Positions 1 to 9,029 of a DNA stretch of 39,488 bases are shown here, in pieces. The position numbers and the translations under genes were made by a program. The DNA is from JBBKWH01 sp041165345 (GTDB lineage Bacteria > Pseudomonadota > Gammaproteobacteria > Pseudomonadales > Moraxellaceae), in the NCBI GenBank assembly GCA_041165345.1, contig JBEANQ010000003.1, positions 1 through 39,488 of the forward strand. Reading direction: 5' to 3'. The notes beneath the pieces were generated by a model that was given only the letters and a program-made list of their open reading frames with translations, made no database searches and was not told the DNA's origin. Position 1 is the stretch's first letter. Each line of letters starts with the position of its first letter.

Positions 1-1328
1 CCGGCAATGGCAATAAAAAACGCGGGCATAAAGTCGCGGAGTTTAATGTCCATGTGTTCGGCAAGGGTCATGAGGGTGGCTTTGACGGTATCTTCGTTCC
101 ATACCATGAGTTTTTCGAGTCGCCACAACGCCAGTTGCAGGCTTTGGCGGACTTGTTCGTCGCTGAGCTTTTTGCTGACAAATTGCTCGGGCGTCAGTTG
201 CGGCATCCCGCTAAAGAAGAACCCCGCCCAGTTGACCGCATCAGACAGCACGTTAATACGCGGTTGAATCGCCGCAGCGATTTGTTCTAGGCGTGTGCGG
301 TTGCCTCCCCAGTTGAGCAAGCGGTCGAGTAGGGCGCTAGGGGTCATGTCACGCAGCCAGACGCTGTTGAGCCATGTGAGTTTTTCGACATCAAAAATAG
401 GCCCACCGAGCGAGACCCGTGCAAGGTCAAAATGCGTGATCATCTCGTCTAGGGTGAATTTTTCGCGTTCATCGGGCATTGACCAGCCCATCCGACCCAA
501 GTAGTTGGTGAGGGCTTCAGGCAAAAAGCCCATGTCGCGGTAGTAGGTGATGGAGGTGGGGTTTTTGCGTTTGGAGAGTTTAGATTTGTCTGGGTTACGC
601 AGCAGGGGCATGTGGCACAAGACTGGCATGTCCCAGCCAAAGTACTGATACAACAGTTTGTGTTTGGGTGCTGAGCTGATCCATTCTTCACCACGAATGA
701 CGTGGGTGATCTGCATCAGGTGGTCATCGACCACGTTGGCTAAGTGGTACGTCGGTAGGCCGTCGGTTTTTTGCAGCACTTGCATGTCGACTTGTTCCCA
801 CGGAATGTCGATTTGGCCGCGCAACAGGTCTTGAATCTCGCAGATGCCTTCGGTGGGGACTTTCATGCGCACGACGTAGGCGTCGCCCGCCGCGATTTTG
901 GCGGTTGTCTCGGCGAGTGACAGCGATAAACAGTGGCCGTCATAGCGTGGCGTTTGCTTATTCGCCATTTGCTCGGTGCGTAAGGCGGTCAGGCGGTCTT
1001 CGCTACAAAAACAGGCAAACGCATGACCGGCATCGACCAGTTGTTGGGTGTGTGCGGTGTAGATGTCGCGGCGTTCGCTTTGACGATACGGCGCGTGAGG
1101 ACCACCGACGTCTGGGCCTTCTGCCCAGTTCAGTCCCAGCCATTTGAGTGAGTCGAGAATCATTTGCTCGGATTCTGGCGTTGAGCGCACTTGGTCGGTG
1201 TCTTCAATGCGCAAAATAAATTCGCCGCCATGTTGCTTGGCAAAACACAGGTTAAACAAGGCAATGTAAGCGGTGCCCACATGCGGAAAACCAGTGGGAG
1301 AAGGCGCAATACGGGTGCGAACGGTCAT
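1..1328 (-). CDS. gltX: Glutamate--tRNA ligase (GluRS), C-terminus cut by window edge
   Basis: Charges tRNA-Glu with glutamate in the cytoplasm (class I aminoacyl-tRNA synthetase). Reading down from ATG at 1328 the frame stays open to base 1, giving 442 residues of a family that is usually about 470-500 aa, so roughly the last 30-60 residues lie outside the window. The start MTVRTRIAPSPTGFPHVGTA contains the HIGH-type ATP motif (HVGT, residues 16-19). The KMSKS-type loop is KSKLSKRK at about 248-255, followed by the family's typical NPTSITYYRDMGFLPEAL stretch. Middle-domain motifs RGEEWISSAPKH and LRIEDTDQ are also present. The gene points away from the dcw block; no Shine-Dalgarno sequence is obvious. 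Identification is secure. Confidence 0.97.
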   Translation of the reverse strand, partial: MTVRTRIAPSPTGFPHVGTAYIALFNLCFAKQHGGEFILRIEDTDQVRSTPESEQMILDSLKWLGLNWAEGPDVGGPHAPYRQSERRDIYTAHTQQLVDAGHAFACFCSEDRLTALRTEQMANKQTPRYDGHCLSLSLAETTAKIAAGDAYVVRMKVPTEGICEIQDLLRGQIDIPWEQVDMQVLQKTDGLPTYHLANVVDDHLMQITHVIRGEEWISSAPKHKLLYQYFGWDMPVLCHMPLLRNPDKSKLSKRKNPTSITYYRDMGFLPEALTNYLGRMGWSMPDEREKFTLDEMITHFDLARVSLGGPIFDVEKLTWLNSVWLRDMTPSALLDRLLNWGGNRTRLEQIAAAIQPRINVLSDAVNWAGFFFSGMPQLTPEQFVSKKLSDEQVRQSLQLALWRLEKLMVWNEDTVKATLMTLAEHMDIKLRDFMPAFFIAIA

Positions 1329-1360
1329 GATGGCTCAACATCGGCAATAAACTGGCCTGA

Positions 1361-1660
1361 TTATAACCAAGATCGTGGCCTTGCACGGGGTTTGCACGGC
1401 GTGGATGCGTGGGTCATCAAGCTGTCATCTGTAGACTGTATATTGGCGGCCAGAACAACAGCGGTCAGGCGCATGAGGACAAAAATCGTCCCATCATGCG
1501 TGAGGGATGCCCAGAAATCATCACAACTCGCGTGCCAGTGGATGGCCTGCTTTTTTGCTGTTTCAATCATCGCCAGCAGCCTTAAGCGCGAAATGCTGGG
1601 ATTGGTGAGTGCCGGATCAATTGAGATGTCAAAAACAGCGCCGCTTGCTAGACGGATCAT
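1361..1660 (-). CDS. Doubtful small hypothetical protein (99 aa)
   Basis: Possible gene between gltX and rsmH, same strand as gltX and 32 bp upstream of it. It begins MIRLASGAVFDISIDPA and has no motif I recognise. The middle looks protein-like (mixed helix-like segment around ETAKKQAIHWHASCDDFW, then a hydrophobic stretch FVLMRLTAVVLAANIQ), but the C-terminus (CKPRARPRSWL) looks random. No clear Shine-Dalgarno precedes the ATG at 1660. It occupies most of a 396-bp space with no other gene, which is the best argument for it. It may equally be non-coding. Confidence 0.3.
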   Translation of the reverse strand: MIRLASGAVFDISIDPALTNPSISRLRLLAMIETAKKQAIHWHASCDDFWASLTHDGTIFVLMRLTAVVLAANIQSTDDSLMTHASTPCKPRARPRSWL

Positions 1661-1662
1661 GG

Positions 1663-1691
1663 TTTAAGCCGCTCGGCTAGACTGTTATATT
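1663..1691 (+). promoter_or_regulatory. Candidate promoter for the rsmH-mraY block
   Basis: An extended -10 element, TG-T-TATATT, lies at 1683-1691 with a weak -35 (TTTAAG, 1663-1668) at 17-bp spacing. Transcription would begin near 1698, about 27 bp before rsmH. A short inverted repeat, AGCCG-CT-CGGCT (1667-1678), lies between the two boxes and could be a regulator site. No mraZ, the usual first gene and regulator of this operon, is present. Pattern match by eye only. Confidence 0.45.
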
Positions 1692-1724
1692 GCAATCCTT
1701 ATTGTGCTTTGATTTGGCCTGCTC

Positions 1725-2639
1725 ATGTCTGCTTCTGCTGCCCACCTGTCTGTTCTATTGAACGAGACCATTGATGCATTGTTAGGTGGTCGCCAGCATG
1801 GCATTTTTGTTGATGCCACCTTTGGCCGTGGCGGACATACGCGGGCATTATTGGCGCGCTTAGATGCCAACAGCCGTGTGTATGCCTTTGATAAAGACCC
1901 GCAAGCCCAAGCCGAGGGCGCCCGTTTGATGGCAGAAGATCCTCGTTTAGTGATGATTCACGACAGCTTTGCAACCCTGCAAACACAACTCACCGCGCAC
2001 GGCGTGTCTCAGGTTGATGGCATCATGGCCGACTTGGGCGTGTCGTCCCCGCAGTTGGATGACGCTGGTCGTGGCTTTAGTTTTATGAATGACGGCCCGC
2101 TAGATATGCGCATGGATAACTCACGTGGGCAGACCGCTGCTGATTGGTTGGTGGCAATTGACGAAGCCGATTTGGCCGATGTGTTGTATCAGTATGGTGA
2201 GGAGCGTCACAGCCGCCGGATTGCCAAAGCCATTAAGCTGGCGGGGCGTTTAGAGACCACGGGTCAATTGGCCGAGATTGTCAAAGTGGCGCACCCTAAA
2301 TGGGAAAAACATAAGCATCCAGCGACGCGGAGTTTTCAGGCCATTCGGATTGCCATTAACCATGAGCTAGATGATATCGCTGTTTTTTTACCGCAATCAT
2401 TGACCGCCTTAAAACCTGAAGGTCGTTTGGCTGTAATCAGTTTTCATTCGTTAGAAGACCGCATCGTTAAGCAGTTTATTCAGCAAGAGTCGAGTGGTGC
2501 TGAGGTCAACGGGGGTTGGGGCATCCCGCGTGAAAAAACCTTGAAGAAGGTGGCTCGAGTTGCGCCAAGTGATGCAGAAGTACAGCATAATCCTCGGGCG
2601 CGCAGCGCTTGGTTGCGTGTCGCCGAGCGACAGGAGTAA
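1725..2639 (+). CDS. rsmH: 16S rRNA (cytosine-1402-N4) methyltransferase RsmH (MraW)
   Basis: Methylates N4 of C1402 in the 16S rRNA decoding centre using S-adenosylmethionine. At 304 aa it has the family's normal length. The N-terminus AHLSVLLNETIDAL matches the family start. The SAM-binding loop is DATFGRGGHT (residues 30-39), followed by the signature DLGVSSPQLD (103-112) and GPLDMRMD. ATRSFQAIRIAINHEL and ISFHSLEDRIVKQF are the C-terminal family motifs, and the protein ends NPRARSAWLRVAE. ATG at 1725 is the only start that fits; the ribosome binding site is weak. It is the first gene of the first dcw block, with ftsL following after a few bases. Confidence 0.98.
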   Translation: MSASAAHLSVLLNETIDALLGGRQHGIFVDATFGRGGHTRALLARLDANSRVYAFDKDPQAQAEGARLMAEDPRLVMIHDSFATLQTQLTAHGVSQVDGIMADLGVSSPQLDDAGRGFSFMNDGPLDMRMDNSRGQTAADWLVAIDEADLADVLYQYGEERHSRRIAKAIKLAGRLETTGQLAEIVKVAHPKWEKHKHPATRSFQAIRIAINHELDDIAVFLPQSLTALKPEGRLAVISFHSLEDRIVKQFIQQESSGAEVNGGWGIPREKTLKKVARVAPSDAEVQHNPRARSAWLRVAERQE

Positions 2640-2645
2640 GCGGTG

Positions 2646-2963
2646 ATGGGGCAGGCCAAATTAGCCACAAGGATGTCGTTTTATTCTTGGTTAGTCATCT
2701 TTGCGTTAGCAGGTGGCATTGTCAGTAGTGCGTTAGGGGTCGCTTATCAGGTGTTTTTACATCGACAGACTTTCCAAGCCCTGCAAAAAGCCAACAAACA
2801 ACGCGAAGCACTTGATGTCGAGTGGGGGCGTTTGTTGATTGAGCAGCAAACGTTTGGTGCTACACCCCAAATTGGCAGCCGTGCAGTGACTTTTTTACGC
2901 ATGTATTCACCGCCTGCAGCACAAACTGTCGTTTTGTCCACGCCTACTTCGACGATGCCTTGA
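2646..2963 (+). CDS. ftsL: Cell division protein FtsL
   Basis: Small bitopic divisome protein that works with FtsB and FtsQ to control septal peptidoglycan synthesis by FtsW-FtsI. The protein is about 105 aa, with a short cytoplasmic N-terminus, one membrane helix (about residues 13-35, YSWLVIFALAGGIVSSALGV) and a periplasmic helical segment rich in Q, K, E and R that suits the FtsL coiled coil. FtsL sequences diverge strongly, so the call rests on topology, size and position between rsmH and ftsI. A GTG at 2643 is in frame one codon earlier; ATG 2646 is preferred because AGGAG (2632-2636, inside the end of rsmH) sits 9 bp upstream of it. ftsI starts 3 bp after the stop. Confidence 0.9.
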   Translation: MGQAKLATRMSFYSWLVIFALAGGIVSSALGVAYQVFLHRQTFQALQKANKQREALDVEWGRLLIEQQTFGATPQIGSRAVTFLRMYSPPAAQTVVLSTPTSTMP

Positions 2964-2966
2964 GAC

Positions 2967-4817
2967 ATGAATACTTTTTTTCGTAGCCTTCAACAGCGTT
3001 TTTTACGCAGTCCGTTACGTAGTGCGATTCCACGTGCCAGCTTAGCAACCGATCATTGGCGATTTCGCTTGTTGTGGGCGGCTGTGCTGGTGGTGTTTGT
3101 CGCGATTTTAGGCCGTGCCTTTATGTTGCAAGTCTTGCAGCATGATTTTCTGCAAGAAAAAGCCGATGCCATGATTTTGCGTACGGATACAGTGCGTGCA
3201 TATCGGGGCATGTTAAGTGACCGTTATGGTGTGCCCTTGGCGGTGAGCACGCCCTTAATCACCTTGTGGTTTGACCCAAAAGAATATTGGCAAATGTTGA
3301 AAGAGCGTGAAGAAACGCTCGAGAAATTAAAAGCGTCGCCAACCAGCCGTGCGCTTAAACGTAAACTGGGTAAAAATAATTTTGATCTCAATGCATTGGC
3401 ATTGGCAGTAGGCGTTGAGCCAAACGATTTACAGCAAAAAGCGCGTGAGCGGGCGCGCTCTCGTTTTGTCGTGCTAAAACGCCAAATGCCACCCAGTGTG
3501 GCGCAGGTGGTGTTAGATCGTAAGTTTCAGTCGGTGTATCGGCAGGTTGAGTATCAGCGATTTTATCCACAGGCACAGCCCAATGCACAATTGTTGGGCT
3601 TGACCAATAGTCGGGACAAAGGAATTGAGGGCTTGGAGTTGTCGTTCAATGATCGCTTAGGCGGTCATGATGGCAAGATGCGGGTGATGCATGACAAACG
3701 TGGTAATCGTATTAAAGATGTGGAGCTGATTGATGCTGCAAAACCAGGCGAGAACGTTGCTTTAAGTATTGATTCACGCTTGCAGTACATCATGTATCGC
3801 GAGCTAGCCGCGGGTGGGATCGCGAACCATGCACGTTCTGCAACGGCTGTGGCCATGGACGCTAACACCGGTGAGGTTTTGGCAATGACCAGCTGGCCCT
3901 CTTTTAACCCGAATGATTCATTGCATGGTTTAGACAACAAAGATGCCATGCGTAACCGCGCCACCATCGACATGTTTGAGCCAGGTTCGACCATGAAGCC
4001 GCTGACTATTTCTGCCGCACTGGAGTCGGGTAAATATACTGAACGCTCAATGATTGACACGTCACCAGGTAGTATGGTGGTGGGCAATCATCGCATCCGT
4101 GACCACAGTAATAATGGGGTGATTGATCTTAAAACCATTATTGTCAAATCAAGTAATGTGGGCGCCGCCAAAATAGCCTTATCACTGCCCAACGACACAC
4201 TACCGTTGTTTTATAAGCGGGTGGGGTTTGGCAAACGTAGTGCCTTAAAATTTCCAGGTGAAAGTGGTGGTCTTATTTTGCCACCAAGTTTGTGGAATAC
4301 GGCTGAAGTCGCCACCATGTCTTATGGCTATGCGATTAATGCAACAGTGATTCAGTTGGCTCAAGCATATTCAATCTTGGCGTCAGGGGGCATTCAGTAT
4401 CCATCGACCTTACTAAAGCAGGAAACCCCACCCGTAGGCGTGCGTGTTTTAAACGAGCAAATTGCACGATCTGTGGTGCATATGATGGAAGGTGTAGTTG
4501 ACAAAGGCGGTACAGCACCGCAGGCAGCGATTGCAGGGTATCGGGTTGCTGGTAAAACCGGAACAGCACATAAATTACGCCCAGACGGCAAAGGCTATTC
4601 AACCTCTGATTATCGAGCATTGTTTGTGGGGATGGCACCAGCCAGCAAACCGCGCATTGTCTTGGCGGTGGTGGTCGAAAACCCCGTGGGTCAATATTAT
4701 GGGGGCTTGGTGGCCGCACCGATTTTTGCCCGCATTATGAAAGAGTCGCTGCGCTTGATGAATGTGCCGCTCGACAAATCACTTGAACCCAAAAAAGACA
4801 GCAAGACTCCCTCATGA
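2967..4817 (+). CDS. ftsI: Peptidoglycan D,D-transpeptidase FtsI (PBP3)
   Basis: Class B penicillin-binding protein that cross-links septal peptidoglycan; an essential divisome enzyme and beta-lactam target. At 616 aa it is slightly longer than E. coli FtsI (588). There is a short cytoplasmic N-terminus, one membrane anchor at about residues 32-55, a pedestal domain, and a transpeptidase domain from about 260. Active-site motifs are intact: STMK with nucleophile Ser341 (341-344, in FEPGSTMKP), SSN (395-397) and KTG (530-532, AGKTGTAHK). The stop overlaps the murE start by four bases (ATGA), which suggests translational coupling. Confidence 0.97.
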   Translation: MNTFFRSLQQRFLRSPLRSAIPRASLATDHWRFRLLWAAVLVVFVAILGRAFMLQVLQHDFLQEKADAMILRTDTVRAYRGMLSDRYGVPLAVSTPLITLWFDPKEYWQMLKEREETLEKLKASPTSRALKRKLGKNNFDLNALALAVGVEPNDLQQKARERARSRFVVLKRQMPPSVAQVVLDRKFQSVYRQVEYQRFYPQAQPNAQLLGLTNSRDKGIEGLELSFNDRLGGHDGKMRVMHDKRGNRIKDVELIDAAKPGENVALSIDSRLQYIMYRELAAGGIANHARSATAVAMDANTGEVLAMTSWPSFNPNDSLHGLDNKDAMRNRATIDMFEPGSTMKPLTISAALESGKYTERSMIDTSPGSMVVGNHRIRDHSNNGVIDLKTIIVKSSNVGAAKIALSLPNDTLPLFYKRVGFGKRSALKFPGESGGLILPPSLWNTAEVATMSYGYAINATVIQLAQAYSILASGGIQYPSTLLKQETPPVGVRVLNEQIARSVVHMMEGVVDKGGTAPQAAIAGYRVAGKTGTAHKLRPDGKGYSTSDYRALFVGMAPASKPRIVLAVVVENPVGQYYGGLVAAPIFARIMKESLRLMNVPLDKSLEPKKDSKTPS

Positions 4818-6415
4818 TCAATATACAAACCCTTTGGCCTGAGGGCGCAGGCGAGCTGTTGGTGTCGGTATCATCGTTGGCATTAGACAGCCGACAGGTG
4901 CAAGCGGGAGGGCTGTTTTTTGCCCTGCAAGGCACGGCACAACCAGAGCGGATGGCGCAATTTGTACAGCAAGCGATTGCGCGTGGCGCGGTGTTGGTGC
5001 TGTCCGAAATGCCCGTTGTATTAGACCCACTTAGCCCTGTGCCGATCTGTATCGTGCCTGACTTACGCCATCAGATTGGGTTGATCAGTCGGCGGTTTTT
5101 GCAGGCACAACAGGCCGTACAGCCGGTGCGCGTGGCCGCAGTTACCGGCACCAATGGCAAAACCACCATTAGTCGATTGCTGGCCGAGCTGCTGGTTGGA
5201 GCAGGGCAGCGTTGTGCGGTGATGGGCACGACGGGCAATGGCATTGTGCCCAACCTCACCCCCTCGACCCACACCACTTTAGATGCCCTGAGCCTGCAAC
5301 AACATTTGCATGAGTATGCCGAACAAGGTGCAGGTTTTGCCTGTCTAGAGGCCAGTTCTCATGGACTTGAGCAAGGCCGTCTTGCAGGCACACCCATTGA
5401 AGTGGCGATCTTTAGCAACCTGACCCGTGACCACTTGGACTACCACGGCACATTGGCCGCATATGCTGAAGCCAAAGCGCGCTTGTTTGCGTTTCCAGAG
5501 GTGCATACCGCGATAGTCAACGCTGATGACCCTGCGAGTGAGTCGATGATTGCAGCGGTGTCTGCGTCGGTGCGGGTGTGGCGGTATAGCATGGTTGCAG
5601 ACAGTCAAGCCGAGTTTCATGTGCAACAGGCTTGCTATAGCTTGACCGGTGCGACGTTGCAGGTGGCCACGCCAGAGGGTGTCGTGACCTTACACAGCCC
5701 TTTGCTGGGACGTTTTAACGTGGCCAACCTCTTGGCCGCGGTCGCGGGGGCGTCGGCATTGGGTGTGCCGATGGCGCACATTGTGCAGGCTGTTCCGCAC
5801 CTGATTGGCGCGGCTGGCCGGATGCAAGTGATTGACGACCCCTCACGGTTATTGGTGGTTGATTACGCCCATACCCCCGATGCCTTGACCCAAGTGTTGT
5901 CGAGTTTGCGGCCTCATGTGCAAGGGCAGCTTTGGGTGGTATTTGGCTGTGGCGGCGACCGAGATCGTGGCAAGCGCCCTTTAATGACCGCTGCTGCATT
6001 GGCACACGCTGACCGGCTGATTTTGACCGCCGATAACCCACGCAGCGAATCTGTCGAGGCCATTTTGGCCGACATGCAGGCCGACCTACAAGCAAGTGAC
6101 CACGCCCATCTGTGGGTAGAACCTGATCGTCGCTTGGCGATTCGTATGGCGATTGCACACGCACAGGCCGGTGATGCCGTGGTGCTGGCAGGCAAAGGCC
6201 ACGAAGACTACCAAGAGATTGCAGGGGTTCGGCACTGGTTTGATGACGCCGTTGAGATGCGTCAAGCGAGCATTGCCCGACCAACGGTAGACACTCCAGA
6301 TGCGATGCAGGTCACGGCCAGCGCGACAACTGGCAAAACCGATGCTGATGGCCGACAATGCGCCGCAGATTCATCACGCCCTTTTTCTTCTTCTGTCACA
6401 CCGGATACCCCATGA
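4814..6415 (+). CDS. murE: UDP-MurNAc-L-Ala-D-Glu:meso-diaminopimelate ligase MurE
   Basis: Cytoplasmic ATP-dependent ligase that adds the third residue to the peptidoglycan stem peptide. The protein is 533 aa, against about 495 for the E. coli enzyme. The Mur-ligase P-loop is TGTNGKTT (111-118), the carbamylated lysine lies in EAKARLF (K221), and DNPR (407-410) is the meso-DAP recognition motif, so this is the Gram-negative type rather than the L-lysine type. The conserved AGKGHEDYQ is at about 459-467. After about residue 487 there is an extra tail of about 45 residues, rich in Ser, Thr, Asp and Ala and without a family match that I recognise. ATG at 4814 overlaps the ftsI stop (ATGA), and the murE stop likewise overlaps murF. 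Confidence 0.97.
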   Translation: MINIQTLWPEGAGELLVSVSSLALDSRQVQAGGLFFALQGTAQPERMAQFVQQAIARGAVLVLSEMPVVLDPLSPVPICIVPDLRHQIGLISRRFLQAQQAVQPVRVAAVTGTNGKTTISRLLAELLVGAGQRCAVMGTTGNGIVPNLTPSTHTTLDALSLQQHLHEYAEQGAGFACLEASSHGLEQGRLAGTPIEVAIFSNLTRDHLDYHGTLAAYAEAKARLFAFPEVHTAIVNADDPASESMIAAVSASVRVWRYSMVADSQAEFHVQQACYSLTGATLQVATPEGVVTLHSPLLGRFNVANLLAAVAGASALGVPMAHIVQAVPHLIGAAGRMQVIDDPSRLLVVDYAHTPDALTQVLSSLRPHVQGQLWVVFGCGGDRDRGKRPLMTAAALAHADRLILTADNPRSESVEAILADMQADLQASDHAHLWVEPDRRLAIRMAIAHAQAGDAVVLAGKGHEDYQEIAGVRHWFDDAVEMRQASIARPTVDTPDAMQVTASATTGKTDADGRQCAADSSRPFSSSVTPDTP

Positions 6416-7809
6416 CGGCCAGCCCCATGTCTACTGATCTTGAATGGCACGCCCAACGCCTTGCGTCGGCAAGCTTGGGCACATGGTTGGGGGAGGTGCC
6501 TGTGTTGCCTTCGGCCGCCCACATTGTGACAGACACCCGTAAAATACAGGCGGGGGATGTGTTTTTGGCCTTGCGTGGCGAGCGTTTTGACGCCCATGAC
6601 TTTGCCGCTCAGGCTGTTGCCGCAGGGGCAGGGGCGCTGATCGTCAGCCGACCCATTGACAATGTGACGACCCCTCAATTGTTGGTCGATGACACCCGTT
6701 TGGCATTGGGGCGTTTGGGCGCGGCACAGCGGGCGGCCTTACCCGCCTTGCGTGTGGTGGCCTTGACTGGCTCGAGTGGCAAAACCACCACCAAAGAAAT
6801 GCTGGGCAGTATTTTGTCGTTGTCAGCCCCGACCTTAATGACCCGTGGCAACCTCAATAACGATCTGGGCGTGCCCATGATGTTGCTGGAGTTAAACGCC
6901 ACGCATCAGTATGCCGTGATGGAACTCGGTGCCAATCATGTGGGCGAGATTGCCTATACCACCGCAATGGTACAGCCGCAGGTGGCTGGCGTATTAAACA
7001 TTGGCACGGCGCATGTGGGCGAGTTTGGCGGACGTGACGGCATTGCCCGCGCCAAGTCTGAGATTTTTTCGGGTTTAAGTGCAGAGGGCCTTGCGGTCGT
7101 GGCGACAGCGGGTGACTTTGTTGAGGTTGTCGCCGCTGCTGCCGCACCTTACCGCTGTGTACGGTTTGGCGCAGGGGGGGACGTTTGGGCAGAATCCATT
7201 GAATTGCTGGCCAATCGCAGTCAATTTCATCTGTGTACCGCCACTAGTCGTACGTCTGTTGCGTTACCGTTTGCGGGTCAGCATAACATTGACAATGCGC
7301 TGGCCGCCGCCGCATTTGCGTTAGCCTTAGATATTTCGCCCAGCCAAATTGCCACCGGTTTGTCACAAACCATGGGTGTCAAAGGGCGCTTGGCGTTTAG
7401 CCAGCATGGCCGACTCACCCTGATTGACGACACCTATAACGCCAATCCTCACTCAATGCGTGCAGCCGCACAGGTGTTATGCGCCCAAGCGGGGACACGG
7501 ATCATGATCACCGGTGATATTGGCGAACTGGGCGATTTGACCTGTTCTGAACATGACGCATTGGGGGCAGCATTGGCCGCCTTACCGGTTGACCATCTGT
7601 TGGCTGTGGGTCAGTTTGCCCCACATACGCTGGCGGGCTGGCAGCGTGTGCGCCCCACACAGGCCAGCGCCTATGCCGACAAAGCTGCCTTACTGGCGGA
7701 CTTAAACACCCTAATTGACGGCACCACCGGCGACATTGCGCTGCTGTTTAAAGGCTCGCGCTCGGCCACGATAGAAACCCTGATTCACGATCTGCTGGAG
7801 ACACGCTGA
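6412..7809 (+). CDS. murF: UDP-MurNAc-tripeptide:D-Ala-D-Ala ligase MurF
   Basis: Cytoplasmic ligase that adds the D-Ala-D-Ala dipeptide, completing the UDP-MurNAc-pentapeptide. From ATG 6412 it is 465 aa (E. coli, 452). The P-loop is TGSSGKTTTKE (119-129). Family motifs NLNNDLGVP, ELGANHVGEI, DDTYNANPHSM and GDIGELG follow in order. An in-frame ATG at 6358 would add 18 residues (MRRRFITPFFFF...) unlike MurF. I reject it because ATG 6412 forms the same ATGA stop/start overlap with murE that ftsI/murE and lptF/lptG show. The stop shares one base with the mraY start (TGATG). Confidence 0.97.
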   Translation: MTASPMSTDLEWHAQRLASASLGTWLGEVPVLPSAAHIVTDTRKIQAGDVFLALRGERFDAHDFAAQAVAAGAGALIVSRPIDNVTTPQLLVDDTRLALGRLGAAQRAALPALRVVALTGSSGKTTTKEMLGSILSLSAPTLMTRGNLNNDLGVPMMLLELNATHQYAVMELGANHVGEIAYTTAMVQPQVAGVLNIGTAHVGEFGGRDGIARAKSEIFSGLSAEGLAVVATAGDFVEVVAAAAAPYRCVRFGAGGDVWAESIELLANRSQFHLCTATSRTSVALPFAGQHNIDNALAAAAFALALDISPSQIATGLSQTMGVKGRLAFSQHGRLTLIDDTYNANPHSMRAAAQVLCAQAGTRIMITGDIGELGDLTCSEHDALGAALAALPVDHLLAVGQFAPHTLAGWQRVRPTQASAYADKAALLADLNTLIDGTTGDIALLFKGSRSATIETLIHDLLETR

Positions 7810-8927
7810 TGCTGCTGTGGCTGTTTGAACAACTGGGTCAATATGACCATACCTTTTTGGTCTTTAAATACCTCACCTTGCGCGCCATGTTATCCGTGTT
7901 GACGGCACTGATTATCAGCATGTTGTTAGGGCCAGCCGTGATCGAAAAACTCCGTTCGCTCAAATACGGTCAAGCCGTACGCACCGACGGCCCGCAAACC
8001 CATTTGGTCAAAAGCGGCACACCGACCATGGGCGGGATTCTGATTTTGGTCAGTATCGCGATCAGTGTATTGCTGTGGTCTGACCTGACCAACCCGTATA
8101 TTTGGATTGTACTGGGCGTGATGGTGGTGTTTGGTGCGGTCGGTTGGATGGATGACTGGCTTAAAATTAAACATAAAGACCCCAAAGGTCTGCCTGCCCG
8201 AAAAAAGTATTTCTGGACCTCCGTGGGGGCCTTGGGTGCAGGCGTTGCCTTGTACTTCATTGCCCAGCAAGCGCCTACCCCTGCGGCCAGCCGTGACATG
8301 CTTGACCTGTTGGTTCCGGTGTTTAAAACCCTGACCATTCCGTTGTCTAGCATCCCAATGGGCATTGGTTTTATTGTATTTACCTACCTTGTGATTAATG
8401 GCGCGAGCAATGCCGTCAACCTGACTGACGGCCTCGATGGTCTGGCCATTATGCCGGTCATTATGGTGGCGGCGGCCTTGGGTGCCTTTGCCTACCTGAC
8501 TGGTGATGTGCGTTATGCCCATTATTTGAGCCTGCCGTATGTGGCCAATGCCCGTGAATTGATCATGATTTGTGGGGCAATGATTGGTGCAGGCTTGGGC
8601 TTTTTGTGGTTTAACGCCCATCCTGCGCAAGTGTTTATGGGCGATGTGGGCGCACTGACCTTAGGCGCTATGCTGGGTACCATGGCGGTGATGGTGCGGC
8701 AAGAAATGGCCTTTGCCATTATGGGCGGCCTGTTTGTCGCCTCGGCGGTCTCGGTATTTTTGCAGGTTGGCTCATACAAACTGCGCAAAAAACGCATCTT
8801 CTTGATGGCACCCATTCATCATCACTTTGAACTCAAAGGCATTGAAGAAACCCAAGTGGTGATTCGCTCATGGATTGTCACCATCATGCTGGTGTTGATT
8901 GGCCTGATGACCATTAAGCTGCGCTAA
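7809..8927 (+). CDS. mraY: Phospho-MurNAc-pentapeptide transferase MraY
   Basis: Integral inner-membrane enzyme that transfers phospho-MurNAc-pentapeptide to undecaprenyl phosphate, making lipid I. At 372 aa it has normal length, with about ten hydrophobic helices. Catalytic and signature residues are present: the cytoplasmic loop KYGQAVRTDGPQTH (52-65) and TPTMGG, the DD pair Asp115-Asp116, NLTDGLDG (204-211), MGDVGAL (Asp279) and the His triad PIHHHFE (337-339). Start and murF stop overlap by one base. This is the last gene of the first dcw block. The expected next genes, murD and ftsW, are absent, and a stem-loop follows. Confidence 0.98.
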   Translation: MLLWLFEQLGQYDHTFLVFKYLTLRAMLSVLTALIISMLLGPAVIEKLRSLKYGQAVRTDGPQTHLVKSGTPTMGGILILVSIAISVLLWSDLTNPYIWIVLGVMVVFGAVGWMDDWLKIKHKDPKGLPARKKYFWTSVGALGAGVALYFIAQQAPTPAASRDMLDLLVPVFKTLTIPLSSIPMGIGFIVFTYLVINGASNAVNLTDGLDGLAIMPVIMVAAALGAFAYLTGDVRYAHYLSLPYVANARELIMICGAMIGAGLGFLWFNAHPAQVFMGDVGALTLGAMLGTMAVMVRQEMAFAIMGGLFVASAVSVFLQVGSYKLRKKRIFLMAPIHHHFELKGIEETQVVIRSWIVTIMLVLIGLMTIKLR

Positions 8928-8934
8928 TTTTTCG

Positions 8935-8968
8935 GGGTGTTTGCGGTTTTTAATTAAAGCAAACACCC
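8935..8968 (+). terminator. Stem-loop downstream of mraY, possible terminator
   Basis: Perfect 10-bp inverted repeat GGGTGTTTGC (8935-8944) and GCAAACACCC (8959-8968) with a 14-base T/A-rich loop, starting 8 bp after the mraY stop. No run of T follows the right arm, so it is not a textbook intrinsic terminator. It could instead protect the 3' end or act with Rho. It marks the end of the first dcw block. Confidence 0.5.
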
Positions 8969-9029
8969 TCACCTGTCAGAATAGCTTCACAATATGCGCC
9001 CATACTTAGGGCTGTCCCTTTGACCACGG

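Noticed and set aside
5715..6284. Minus-strand ORF (189 aa) opposite murE
   Set aside because: Arg/Pro/Ser/Gln-rich shadow frame of murE with no motif.
6358..6411. Earlier in-frame start for murF
   Set aside because: The added residues are unlike MurF, and ATG 6412 makes the same ATGA overlap used by neighbouring gene pairs.
7926..8630. Long minus-strand ORF (234 aa) opposite mraY
   Set aside because: Shadow of a strongly conserved gene on the other strand; rich in His, Gln, Asn and Arg with no recognisable motif.
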